Below are positions 7,984 to 15,480 of a DNA stretch of 36,730 nt, one piece after another. This DNA comes from Novosphingobium sp. (GTDB lineage: Bacteria > Pseudomonadota > Alphaproteobacteria > Sphingomonadales > Sphingomonadaceae). Made by a program: the position numbers and the translations under genes. The notes under the pieces were generated by a model, which worked only from the letters and a program-made list of their open reading frames with translations, did no database searches and was not told where the DNA came from. How positions within the stretch are numbered: position 1 is the stretch's first letter; each line of letters opens with the position of its first letter. The stretch lies in NCBI RefSeq assembly GCF_027489515.1, contig NZ_JAIXZS010000063.1:1-36730 (forward strand), read 5' to 3'.

Positions 7984-8736
7984 ATGGCTGGTGTTCCGGA
8001 GATCGCCCGCGGGAAAGACCTCGGCGGCCGGCGCGCGGTTGTTACCGGCGCGGCCTCGGGCATGGGCGCAGCGGCAGCGGCGCGGCTCCTTGCCGAAGGC
8101 GTACAGGTGCTGGGCGTCGACCGGGTGAGTGAGGGCATCGTTGGCACCCACACGCTCGTAGCGGACCTCGCCGACCCCGATGCCATCGCCACGATTGCCG
8201 GAGCAGCGCAGAGCCTCCTCGGAGGCTGCGATATCCTCATCAACAACGCCGGCGTCTGCGCCAATGGGCCCTTCACCGAAATGAGCGAGGCAGACTGGAA
8301 CGCCGCGCTTTCGATCAACGTCACCGCGGTGATGAAGCTCACCCGCGCGCTCTTGCCGCAGCTCTCTGCCTCGGGGCGCGGCCGGGTGGTCAATGTCGGC
8401 TCGATCATGTCGCGCTATGGCGATGCCGGGCTTGTTGCCTATACCACCTCCAAGCACGGGGTGCTCGGCCTCACCCGCGCACTGGCGATGGAGCTGGGGC
8501 CGCAAGGCATCACCGTAAACTGCGTACAGCCGGGCGCCATCGCCACGGGAATGACCCGCAGCCTGTTCGAGGATACGCCGGGGGCGAAGGACTACTACGC
8601 CGGCCGCTCGGCGCTGGGCCGCGTGGGCCAGCCGGAAGACGTGGCTGATGTCATGGTGTTCCTCGCCACGGATGATGCGCGGTTCATCACCGGGCAGGGC
8701 ATCATGGTCGATGGCGGGGTCATGGTGCACAGTTGA
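7984..8736 (+). CDS. SDR family oxidoreductase (classical)
   Basis: 250 residues. It is a classical SDR: TGAASGMG (residues 21-28), NNAG (87-90), Ser140, Tyr153 and Lys157 (VGSIMSRYGDAGLVAYTTSKHG), then QPGAIATGMT and the closing ITGQGIMVDGG. It probably acts as an NAD-dependent alcohol dehydrogenase on a diol or secondary alcohol, since it directly follows the epoxide-hydrolase-like gene with no spacer (TGA then ATG). The role is inferred from context; the exact substrate is unknown. Confidence 0.92.
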   Translation: MAGVPEIARGKDLGGRRAVVTGAASGMGAAAAARLLAEGVQVLGVDRVSEGIVGTHTLVADLADPDAIATIAGAAQSLLGGCDILINNAGVCANGPFTEMSEADWNAALSINVTAVMKLTRALLPQLSASGRGRVVNVGSIMSRYGDAGLVAYTTSKHGVLGLTRALAMELGPQGITVNCVQPGAIATGMTRSLFEDTPGAKDYYAGRSALGRVGQPEDVADVMVFLATDDARFITGQGIMVDGGVMVHS

Positions 8737-8740
8737 CCGA

Positions 8741-8758
8741 CCTGCCCGAGGGGGCAGG
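8741..8758. repeat. Small hairpin between SDR and P450 genes
   Basis: CCTGCCC and GGGCAGG pair around a 4-nt loop, 4 nt after the SDR stop. No T-run follows, so it may stabilise or attenuate the mRNA rather than end it. A CTAGCATT box (8764-8771) follows and resembles the CTAGGnT boxes upstream of other genes here. Confidence 0.45.
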
Positions 8759-8833
8759 CCAACCTAGCATTTTCGCCCGTGGCATGGGGCATATGACGGT
8801 GCCACATCGAAGCTGAAAAGAATGGGAATTGCC

Positions 8834-10078
8834 ATGAATGAAATGACCAGCGCCAAGTCCCTGCTCGATCCGGAGGTGATGCAGAACCCGTTCCCGCTGT
8901 ATCAGTGGGCCCATGCCAATGCGCCGGTGATCGAACTGCCCGAAACCGGCATGAAGATCGTGATGAGCTACGAGATGTGCTCGGAAGCGGCCGGGCGTCC
9001 GGAAGACTTCTCGAACGACTTCAGCGGTGTGCTTTCGGGCGCGCTGGCCGAGGACCCGGAAGTGAGCGCGATCCTTGCCGAAGGCTGGCCGCAGATGAAC
9101 ACGCTGCTGACCGCCGATCCGCCGGTCCACACGCGCTTTCGCAAGCTGGTCAATCTCGCCTTCTCGATGCCGCGCGTAAACGCGCTGGAAGCCGGCATCC
9201 GTGACAAGGTGACCAAGCTGATCGACGGCTTCATCGAAGACGGCGAGTGCGACTTCGTGACCGCGTTCAGCGTCGGCCTGCCGGTACAGGTCATCTGCGA
9301 GCAGCTCGGCTTTTCCGAAGCCGAGCGCGCAGATGTCAAGCGTTGGTCCGATGCCTTTGCCGATCGCCTAGGCCACATGATCCCGCGCGAGCGCGAGATC
9401 GAGTGCGCGCACGAGATCGTCGACTTCCAGCGCAAGCTCAAGGTCAAGATCGACGCGCGCCGCGAGAAGCCGACCGACGACCTCCTGTCCGACGTCGTGA
9501 ACGCGCGGCTCGACGGCGAGACCCCGCTGAACGATGCCGAGATTCTCTCGATCGCACAGCAGCTGATGGTGGCGGGCAACGAGACGACCACGCATGCGCT
9601 TGCGGGCGGCATTGTCCACCTCGCGCAGAACCCCGATCAGCAGGCCAAGGTCCGCGCCAATCCGGCGCTGGTGGGCAACATGATCGAGGAGGTGCTGCGG
9701 CTCGATACGCCGACGGCGGGCATGTGGCGGCTCGTCATGCGCGATACCGAACTGGGCGGGCGGCCCTACAAGCAGGGCGAGATGATCATGCTGCGCTATG
9801 CGGCGGCCAACCGCGATCCGGCCAAGTACCCCGATCCCGACAAGTTCGATGTCGAGCGCAACAATGCGCGCACGCACCTCGCGTTCGGCAAGGGCATCCA
9901 CATGTGCGTGGGCAACATGCTCAGCCGCAAGGAAATGACCGTCGCCTTCACCGAGCTGCTGCGCCGGCTCGACGATATCCGCATCAAGGATGGTGCTGAG
10001 CTCAAGGTTTCGCCGAACCTGCTGCTGCGCGGGTTCGTTTCGGTGCCGATCACGTTCAAGAAAGCTGCCACTGCATGA
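8834..10078 (+). CDS. Cytochrome P450
   Basis: 414 residues from the ATG at 8834 (GGGA 6 nt upstream); an in-frame ATG at 8822 would add four residues. It is a soluble bacterial class I type with no membrane anchor. The I-helix oxygen-binding motif is AGNETTT (Ala247-Thr253), the K-helix ExxR is Glu286-Arg289 (EVLR), and the heme loop is FGKGIHMCVG with Cys358 as thiolate ligand. It would insert one oxygen atom into a hydrophobic substrate using electrons from a ferredoxin and a reductase, neither of which is encoded in this window. The stop overlaps the acyl-CoA dehydrogenase start by 4 nt (ATGA), so P450 and dehydrogenase are translationally coupled. Confidence 0.95.
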   Translation: MNEMTSAKSLLDPEVMQNPFPLYQWAHANAPVIELPETGMKIVMSYEMCSEAAGRPEDFSNDFSGVLSGALAEDPEVSAILAEGWPQMNTLLTADPPVHTRFRKLVNLAFSMPRVNALEAGIRDKVTKLIDGFIEDGECDFVTAFSVGLPVQVICEQLGFSEAERADVKRWSDAFADRLGHMIPREREIECAHEIVDFQRKLKVKIDARREKPTDDLLSDVVNARLDGETPLNDAEILSIAQQLMVAGNETTTHALAGGIVHLAQNPDQQAKVRANPALVGNMIEEVLRLDTPTAGMWRLVMRDTELGGRPYKQGEMIMLRYAAANRDPAKYPDPDKFDVERNNARTHLAFGKGIHMCVGNMLSRKEMTVAFTELLRRLDDIRIKDGAELKVSPNLLLRGFVSVPITFKKAATA

Positions 10079-11106
10079 ATTTCGATCTCGACGAGAACCA
10101 GGAGCTGTTCAAGGCGGCGGTCGAGCGCTTCTGCCAGGGACAGGACGTGGCGGCACGGCGCGCGGCGCGGGCACTGCCGGGAGGGATCGACCGGGCGCGC
10201 TGGAAGGAACTGGCAGAGCTCGGGCTGATCGGCCTTGCTGCCGGTGAAGCCGATGGGGGCATGGCGGGCTCGCACGGCGATCTGGCCGTGGTGGCGCAGG
10301 CTCTGGGCCAGGCCCAGGCGGTCGAACCGTGGCTCGAATGCGGCTTTCTCCCCGCGCGGCTGCTGGCAGGCTCGGCGCATCTTGAAGGCGTGATTGCGGG
10401 TGAGAAGATCGCCGCGTTTGCCTTTGCCGAACTGGGCCGGCGCTTCGTGCTCGAAGCGCAAGGTGTGAAGGCGCGGGGCGGCAAGCTCTCGGGCACCAAG
10501 CAGTTCGTCCTCGGCGGCGGCGCGGCGGACATCTTCGTCGTGACGGCCGAGGAAGATGGCAAGACCGCGCTTTATGTGGTCGATGCCAAGGCCCCCGAAG
10601 TCGAAGTGCGGCCCTATCCGGTGGCGGATGGCGGGGTTGCGGCGATCGTCACCTTCCACGATGCGGCAGCAGAAGGCCCGCTCGCGGCGGATCTCGGCGC
10701 GGTGATTGATGAAGCGCGGCTGATGGCGGCGGCCGAAATGGTCGGCGTTGCCAGCCGCCTTTTTACGGACACACTCGAATACATCAAGACGCGCGAGCAG
10801 TTCGGTCAGCCCATCGGGCGGTTCCAGGTGCTCCAGCACCGCATGGTCGATTGTTATGCGCGGGTCGAAAGCGTGCAATCGGCGTTGCTGCGTGCGCTGC
10901 TTCAGCCTGCCGCACCGATGGCGGCGATCAAGGCGCATGTTGCTGAAAACGCGATCTGGGTTGCCCATCAGGCAGTGCAGCTCCACGGCGGCATGGGCAT
11001 GAGCGACGAGCTGGGGATCGGACACGGTCTCAAGCGGATGGTGCTGCTCTCGAAGCTGTTCGGCGATCCCGCCAGCGATATTCTGGATTACGCCCGCGCG
11101 GCCTGA
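10075..11106 (+). CDS. Acyl-CoA dehydrogenase, small (about 340-residue) type
   Basis: 343 residues, shorter than the usual 380-400. N-terminal MNFDLDENQELFKAAVERFC is typical. It has LSGTKQFVLGGGAADIFVV in the beta domain, then RLMAAAEMVGVASRLF, YIKTREQFGQPIGRFQVLQHR, and the C-terminal AVQLHGGMGMSDELGIGHG that contacts FAD. At the position where medium-chain dehydrogenases carry the catalytic base (YEGT) there is no Glu. Together with the larger paralogue at 11871 this resembles the small/large pairs that form alpha2beta2 acyl-CoA dehydrogenases in steroid side-chain breakdown (FadE28/FadE29 style). That assembly is an inference from size and co-location. Confidence 0.92.
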   Translation: MNFDLDENQELFKAAVERFCQGQDVAARRAARALPGGIDRARWKELAELGLIGLAAGEADGGMAGSHGDLAVVAQALGQAQAVEPWLECGFLPARLLAGSAHLEGVIAGEKIAAFAFAELGRRFVLEAQGVKARGGKLSGTKQFVLGGGAADIFVVTAEEDGKTALYVVDAKAPEVEVRPYPVADGGVAAIVTFHDAAAEGPLAADLGAVIDEARLMAAAEMVGVASRLFTDTLEYIKTREQFGQPIGRFQVLQHRMVDCYARVESVQSALLRALLQPAAPMAAIKAHVAENAIWVAHQAVQLHGGMGMSDELGIGHGLKRMVLLSKLFGDPASDILDYARAA

Positions 11107-11127
11107 GGTCGGCAGGGAATGGAGTGC

Positions 11128-11871
11128 ATGCAAATGAAGCGGATCGATGCCCACTTCGTGGCCGCCGGCAAATACCATGATATCGATTTTGCCCGGCTCG
11201 AGGTGCTCAAGCTGCTCGGCGAGCATCCCGAAATCCGCACCACCGTCGCGATGGACTTTTCCAACACCGAACGGCTGGAGCAGTGCCAGTTCCTCGTAAC
11301 CTACACCTGCACCGTGTTGCCGACGCCCGAAGAGACGGTGAAGATCAAGGAGTTCCTTGATCGCGGTGGGCGCTGGCTGGCGCTCCACGGCACCAATTCC
11401 ATCCTGAAGTTTGTCGAAGGCGGGGTCGATTGCCCTGAAGAGCGCGACGACGTGATGGAAGTGCTCGGCTCGCAGTTCAAGGCGCACCCGCCGATCGGGC
11501 CGTTCCGCGTCGAGGTGGTCGACAAGACCCATGCGCTCACGCAGGGCCTCGAAGATTTCGACGTGATCGACGAACTCTACATCATGAAGCAGAAGGCGCC
11601 GATCAAGGTCCTGATGCAGACGCGCTTCGACGGCGAAGCGACCGGGTTTACTGAGGCAAACTATTCGAATGTCGTTGTGCCGATCCTCTATTTGCGCGAT
11701 CACGGCAAGGGCGGAGTGCTCTACAACACCCTCGGCCACTGCCGCAGCCACTTCGATGTAATTGAATTGCTGCCCTTTTGGACACATCCCGAACGCTGCA
11801 GTTGGAACTATCCCGTTTATTACGAAACACTGCGTCGCGGCATTCGCTGGGCCATGAGTGAGATCGCCTGA
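11128..11871 (+). CDS. ThuA-like domain protein (second copy)
   Basis: About 247 residues from the ATG at 11128 (AGGGA 9 nt upstream). In-frame ATGs at 11119 and 11134 are alternatives. The pattern is ThuA-like: RIDAHFVAAGKYHDIDFARL, CQFLVTYTCTVLPTPEETV, FLDRGGRWLALHGTNSIL, and the late segments THALTQGLEDFDVIDELY and VVPILYLRDHGKGGVLYNTL followed by GHCRSHFD. A His in the ALHGTNS turn takes the place of a classic amidotransferase Cys. It is only distantly similar to the copy at 6836, so it is not a recent duplicate. It lies between the two dehydrogenase subunit genes and overlaps the second by 1 nt, so it probably works in the same step or assembly. Confidence 0.8.
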   Translation: MQMKRIDAHFVAAGKYHDIDFARLEVLKLLGEHPEIRTTVAMDFSNTERLEQCQFLVTYTCTVLPTPEETVKIKEFLDRGGRWLALHGTNSILKFVEGGVDCPEERDDVMEVLGSQFKAHPPIGPFRVEVVDKTHALTQGLEDFDVIDELYIMKQKAPIKVLMQTRFDGEATGFTEANYSNVVVPILYLRDHGKGGVLYNTLGHCRSHFDVIELLPFWTHPERCSWNYPVYYETLRRGIRWAMSEIA

Positions 11872-13079
11872 TGGATATGGATTTTGCCCCCGAGGACCTC
11901 GCCTTCCAGAAGGAAGTGCGCGCATTCCTCGATGATAAGCTCAACGCTCGCCTGCGCGAAGGTGCGGCAGGCACGCCAAGCGTGTTCACCGAACCGGACA
12001 TCACCCGCGAATGGCAGGCGATCCTCGCCGAAAAGGGCTGGCTCGCGACCTCGTGGCCGGTCGAGGATGGCGGCCCCGGCTGGACACCGACGCAGAAGTA
12101 CATCTTCGAGAAGGAATGCGCGATTGCCGGCGCGCCTTCGCTGCCGATTCTCGGCCTGCGCCTCGTCGGCCCCGTCATCTGCCATTTCGGCACGCCCGAA
12201 CAGAAGGCGCGCTTCCTCCCCCGCATCATCTCGGGCGAGGACTACTGGTGCCAGGGCTATTCGGAACCGGGCGCCGGCTCCGATCTCGCCGCAGTGAAGA
12301 CCCGCGCCGAGCGCGTCGGCGACAAGTACATTGTCAACGGCTCCAAGATCTGGACCACCCACGCGCATCACGCCAACTGGATCTTCGCGCTCGTCCGCAC
12401 CGATCCTACCGTGCAGAAGCAGCGCGGCATCAGCTTCCTGCTCGTGCCCATGGAGCAGCCGGGTGTCAGCGTCTCGCCCATCGTCACGATGGCGAACGAC
12501 CATGAAGTCAACGCGACCTTCTTCGACAATGCCGAAACCTCCGCCGACAACCTCATCGGCGAGGAAGGCCAGGGCTGGACCATCGCGAAGTTCCTCCTCG
12601 AGAACGAGCGCGGCGGCTCTTGCGCGGCGCCGGCGCTGCTCGCCAAGCTCGACCGGATCGAACGCTGGGCGCGCGAGGAAGCCTCGGGCACCAACGGCAG
12701 CATGATCCACGATCCGAATATCTCGCAGCGCCTCGCCCGCCTGCGGCTCGAAGCGCAAGCCTTCGAAGTGACCGAGCTGCGCATCCTCGCCGAACTCGCC
12801 AAGGGGCGCCCGGCCGGTCCGCAGACTTCGCTGGTCAAGCTGACGAGCTCGAACCTCAGGCAGCAGATCGACGAGTTGGCGGTGGACCTGTTCGGCTACG
12901 ACGGCTTGCAGCTCCCCGTCACCCGCCCGCTCTATGGCAACGAGGCGCCGGAATACGTTGGCAGCCGCGCCGCGCAGCTTTCGCTGCCCGCATACCTCAA
13001 TGGCCGCGCCTATACGATCTTCGGCGGCTCGGACGAAGTGCAGAAGACGATCATTGCCAAGCAGGTGCTGGGGCTCTGA
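11871..13079 (+). CDS. Acyl-CoA dehydrogenase, large (about 400-residue) type
   Basis: 402 residues. Diagnostic segments are FAPEDLAFQKEVRAFLDDKL, the FAD/substrate loop WCQGYSEPGAGSDLAAVKTR, the NGSKIWTTHAHHANWIFALV strand, and the C-terminal helix RAYTIFGGSDEVQKTIIAKQ. The last is the usual end of these flavoproteins (FGGSxEVQ) with Gly instead of the Glu of the YEGT motif; in this subgroup the base is expected elsewhere. It oxidises an acyl-CoA to the trans-2-enoyl-CoA. The start overlaps the ThuA stop (TGATG). It is the last gene of the plus-strand run and probably pairs with the small dehydrogenase at 10075. Confidence 0.93.
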   Translation: MDMDFAPEDLAFQKEVRAFLDDKLNARLREGAAGTPSVFTEPDITREWQAILAEKGWLATSWPVEDGGPGWTPTQKYIFEKECAIAGAPSLPILGLRLVGPVICHFGTPEQKARFLPRIISGEDYWCQGYSEPGAGSDLAAVKTRAERVGDKYIVNGSKIWTTHAHHANWIFALVRTDPTVQKQRGISFLLVPMEQPGVSVSPIVTMANDHEVNATFFDNAETSADNLIGEEGQGWTIAKFLLENERGGSCAAPALLAKLDRIERWAREEASGTNGSMIHDPNISQRLARLRLEAQAFEVTELRILAELAKGRPAGPQTSLVKLTSSNLRQQIDELAVDLFGYDGLQLPVTRPLYGNEAPEYVGSRAAQLSLPAYLNGRAYTIFGGSDEVQKTIIAKQVLGL

Positions 13080-13101
13080 TCTGATCCGCTAACGCGGAAG
13101 G

Positions 13102-13197
13102 CGGCACCGGCCCGCTCCCCCGCCCCCTTGTTCAAACTTGGGCCACCCACGAGAGTACCCTGAATGGGTGGCCGGGCGGGGGAGCGGGCCGGCGCCG
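13102..13197. repeat. Long nested inverted repeat
   Basis: Outer arms at 13102-13125 and 13174-13197 match at 23 of 24 positions; the core CCGGCCCGCTCCCCCGCCC is perfect over 19 bp. Inside lies a second perfect 9-bp stem, GGCCACCCA (13141-13149) with TGGGTGGCC (13165-13173), directly abutting the right outer arm and leaving a 15-nt bulge on the left side. Transcribed, it would fold into a very stable structure. There is no T-run. It may act as an mRNA 3' stabiliser for the dehydrogenase operon, or be a dispersed element. Confidence 0.75.
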
Positions 13198-13200
13198 ACT

Positions 13201-13221
13201 TGTTTCGGCCAGGCCGAAACA
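13201..13221. repeat. Perfect palindrome TGTTTCGGCC-A-GGCCGAAACA
   Basis: Two 10-nt arms around a single A, 131 bp before the LuxR-type start. The lack of a loop makes it look more like a protein-binding palindrome than an RNA hairpin. It could be an operator for the regulator gene downstream, but no binding evidence exists. Confidence 0.55.
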
Positions 13222-13237
13222 GCAAACGACTGTTGCC

Positions 13238-13277
13238 CGGAAGCCCCACTTCCGAACCATTCCGGATGGGGCTTCCG
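13238..13277. repeat. 11-bp inverted repeat
   Basis: CGGAAGCCCCA (13238-13248) pairs with TGGGGCTTCCG (13267-13277) around an 18-nt loop. It lies between the palindrome at 13201 and a CTAGGTTA box (13290-13297) in front of the LuxR-type gene, so it falls in the likely promoter region. Confidence 0.5.
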
Positions 13278-13351
13278 CTACGGCACGCACTAGGTTAGCA
13301 TGCGAATCGAACCGAATGCCGGAACAACTGGCAGCGGTCAGAGGATGCAGC

Positions 13352-14122
13352 ATGGACTGGGCGAACTCCACCTTCGAGCAGGTGACGATTCGGGCCGTTG
13401 AAGACGTGCGGCCGGCCGCAATCGCCATCAGAGACATTGCACTCAAGCTAGACCTGCGCATCGCGGTCTGCCCCGACATTTCGTCGAAGGAGCAGATGCT
13501 CGATGCCGATGGCAAGATCATCAACGCCGACATTTTCGGCTGGACCGCCGATGGCGAGCGCTGGTGGGAAAACGGCACGCTGGCGCTGTCTTCGCCGTTC
13601 CCGCGCGCGAGCCGCTACGAAAGCGAGCCATTCTGGTGCAACGCGCACGGCGCCTTCACGGTGGCGCGCAACAACTACCTTGAAGACCTCAATTTTTCCG
13701 AGTTCCACAAGTTCAGCAAGGCGCGATCGATGATCGTGATCCCCTCGCACCTCTCGTTCGGCCAGATCGCCGCGGCCAGCTTCGTGCCGGTGGACAAGAC
13801 ACTCGACGACCTCTCGGACGTGTTTGCCCAGCACGGCGATTTCCTCGGCGCGCTCACCCGCCGCTTCGTCGCGAGCTACGTCAGCACGATGCGCACGCAG
13901 CAGTGGATCCCGAGCGATTGCCGCCTGTCCAAGCGCGAGGTTGAATGCCTGCGCTGGGCCGCGATTGGCAAGACCGACAAGGAAATCAGCCTGATCCTCG
14001 CGCTGAGCCACGCCACGGTGCGCTACCACATCCAGCGCGCGGGCGAGAAACTCAACGCGGTGAACCGCAGTCAGGCCGTCTTCAAGGCGGGGCAGCTTGG
14101 GTATCTGGGGGCTGCTGCCTGA
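13352..14122 (+). CDS. LuxR-family transcriptional regulator, solo (no luxI nearby)
   Basis: 256 residues from the ATG at 13352 (GAGGA 7 nt upstream); an in-frame ATG at 13316 would add 12 residues without a good ribosome site. The N-terminal 170 residues look like an autoinducer-binding-type domain. The C-terminal 65 (from about 192) are a GerE/LuxR helix-turn-helix: LSKREVECLRWAAIGKTDKE and SHATVRYHIQRAGEKL. In the sensor domain the aligned WWENG ... SSPFPRASRYESEPFW segment keeps the Trp and Pro, but the Asp that contacts the acyl-homoserine lactone amide appears to be Ser (Ser80 or Ser81). The ligand may therefore differ, perhaps a catabolic intermediate. It is flanked by catabolic genes on both sides and followed by a strong terminator. 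Confidence 0.87.
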   Translation: MDWANSTFEQVTIRAVEDVRPAAIAIRDIALKLDLRIAVCPDISSKEQMLDADGKIINADIFGWTADGERWWENGTLALSSPFPRASRYESEPFWCNAHGAFTVARNNYLEDLNFSEFHKFSKARSMIVIPSHLSFGQIAAASFVPVDKTLDDLSDVFAQHGDFLGALTRRFVASYVSTMRTQQWIPSDCRLSKREVECLRWAAIGKTDKEISLILALSHATVRYHIQRAGEKLNAVNRSQAVFKAGQLGYLGAAA

Positions 14123-14146
14123 ACGCGGCGCACGTCGGACCCTTGC

Positions 14147-14175
14147 AAAGGGCCCGGGGCAACCCGGGCCCTTTT
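14147..14175 (+). terminator. Bidirectional rho-independent terminator
   Basis: AAAGGGCCCGGG (14147-14158) and CCCGGGCCCTTT form a 12-bp stem with a GCAA loop, ending in four Ts. It lies 24 nt after the LuxR-type stop and 4 nt beyond the end of the convergent, interrupted SDR gene, and serves both directions. Confidence 0.92.
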
Positions 14176-14429
14176 CACATCAAACCCCCATCATCCCCGC
14201 GGTGCTGGCCCCGTCGATCCCGTATTCCGAACCCGAGATGAACCCCGCCTCGTCCGAGGCAAGAAACGCCACCAGCGCAGCGACTTCCTCGACCTGCGCC
14301 ATTCGACCGATCGGGGCCATGCCTTCGAACTGCGCGCGCGCGGCGGCTGCATCGGGGCTGCGTTCGATGACGTTGCGGATCATTTCGGTCTCGACCACGC
14401 CGGGGTGGATCGAATTGACGCGGATCCTT

Positions 14430-14454
14430 GAGCGGTTTTCGACCGTTATGAATC
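14430..14454 (+). repeat. IS left terminal inverted repeat
   Basis: Begins GAGCGGTTTTCGA. Matches the right end perfectly for 13 bp, then at about 7 of the next 12 positions. Confidence 0.85.
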
Positions 14455-14520
14455 GCTGGGGATTCCCATCGTCGTAGATCTCTGATTCAGAGTCCGTACT
14501 GGTGAAGGAGGCCAGCATGG

Positions 14521-15467
14521 ATGGGTCAGCCTTTATCGATGGATCTGCGTTCGCGGCTTCTGGCGGCGATTGAAGACGGGATGAGCTGCCGTGCGGCGGC
14601 GCTTCGGTTTGGCGTCGCGCCATCGACAGCGATCCGCTGGCAGCGGCAACGCCGCGAGACTGGCAACTTCTCGCCCAAGGCTCAGGGTGGAGATATGCGG
14701 TCGCGCAGGGTCGAGGAACGGCAGGCCGACATCCTCGCGATCTGGGAGGCACGCAAGGACATCTCGCTGGAAGAGCTGCGCTTGGCGCTGATCGAGGTTG
14801 GCCTGCATGTCTCGGTGGCCGGGCTTTACCGCTTCTTCGTGCGCCGCGGCATGACGCGCAAAAAAAGACTGGCCATGCAATCGAGCAGGACCGGCCCGAT
14901 GTCCTGACACAGCGCCATGACTGGTTCGACAGCCAGGGCGATCTGGAACCCGAGCGCCTCGTCTTCATCGACGAAACGTGGACAGCGACCAACATGACCC
15001 GCAGCCATGGACGCTGCCAAAAAGGCGAGCGGCTGCGCATGGGCTATCCGCACGGGCACCGCAAAACCACCACGCTGGTGGCTGGGCTGCGCATGACGGG
15101 AATGGTCGCGCCGATGGTGCTCGATGGTCCGATCAACGGCGACTGGTTCGAAGCCTACGTGACGCAGGTGCTGATACCAGAGCTTCGGCCCGGCGACGTC
15201 GTGATCATGGACAATCTGTCGAGTCACAAGCGCGCCTCGGTGCGCGAAAGAATCGAAGCAGCAGGCGCACGGCTGATGTTCCTCCCGCCCTACAGTCCCG
15301 ACTTCAACCCGATCGAAAAGGCCTTCTCGCGCCTCAAAGCCATGCTCCGAAAGATCGGCGAACGCACCGTAAATGGCCTGTGGGACCTTATCGGAAGGCT
15401 CGTCGACATCTTCCAGCCAGATGAATGCGCCAACTACTTCAGTTCATGCGGATATGATCCAGATTGA
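14521..15467 (+). CDS. IS630-family transposase, joined by a -1 frameshift
   Basis: Two frames overlap. The first (14521-14907) holds the helix-turn-helix DNA-binding part (MDLRSRLLAAIEDGMSCRAA, FGVAPSTAIRWQRQRRETG). The second, one frame back, holds the DDE catalytic part. Seven As at 14860-14866 followed by G allow a -1 slip; the joined reading is RKKKTGHAIEQDRPDVLTQR and continues into the first catalytic motif VFIDETWTATN. Then follow VIMDNLSSHK (second Asp) and LPPYSPDFNPIEKAFS (final Glu). The product is about 315 residues, normal for IS630. The start at 14521 has AAGGAGG 9 nt upstream. The shift looks like programmed expression control rather than damage, since both frames are otherwise intact. 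Confidence 0.92.
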
Positions 15468-15480
15468 TCGAAAACCGCTC
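15456..15480 (-). repeat. IS right terminal inverted repeat
   Basis: The reverse complement begins GAGCGGTTTTCGA, matching the left end. It is followed by the TT duplicate at 15481-15482. Confidence 0.85.

Larger units (their letters stand above)
14430..15480 (+). mobile_element. IS630-family insertion sequence, 1051 bp
   Basis: The element is bounded by inverted repeats starting GAGCGGTTTTCGA (13 bp perfect, about 20 of 25 matching overall) at 14430-14454 and 15456-15480. It is flanked by TT on both sides (14428-14429 and 15481-15482). If the outer G/C pair is counted as host, the duplication reads CTTG on both sides (14427-14430 and 15480-15483). It carries one transposase gene in two overlapping frames. 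IS630 elements usually insert at CTAG and duplicate TA; here the central dinucleotide is TT/AA in CTTG/CAAG. The element is complete and looks functional. Confidence 0.93.

Noticed and set aside
9796..11925. 709-codon open frame on the minus strand
   Set aside because: Antisense to the P450, dehydrogenase and ThuA genes, which have clear motifs and overlapping starts and stops.
13201..13221. Palindrome considered as a lux-box
   Set aside because: It has a 1-nt centre and the sequence does not resemble known lux/tra boxes; kept only as an unnamed palindrome.
14521..15467. Transposase considered a frameshifted pseudogene
   Set aside because: The frames overlap at a poly-A slippery site and both are otherwise intact with all DDE motifs, which fits programmed frameshifting.
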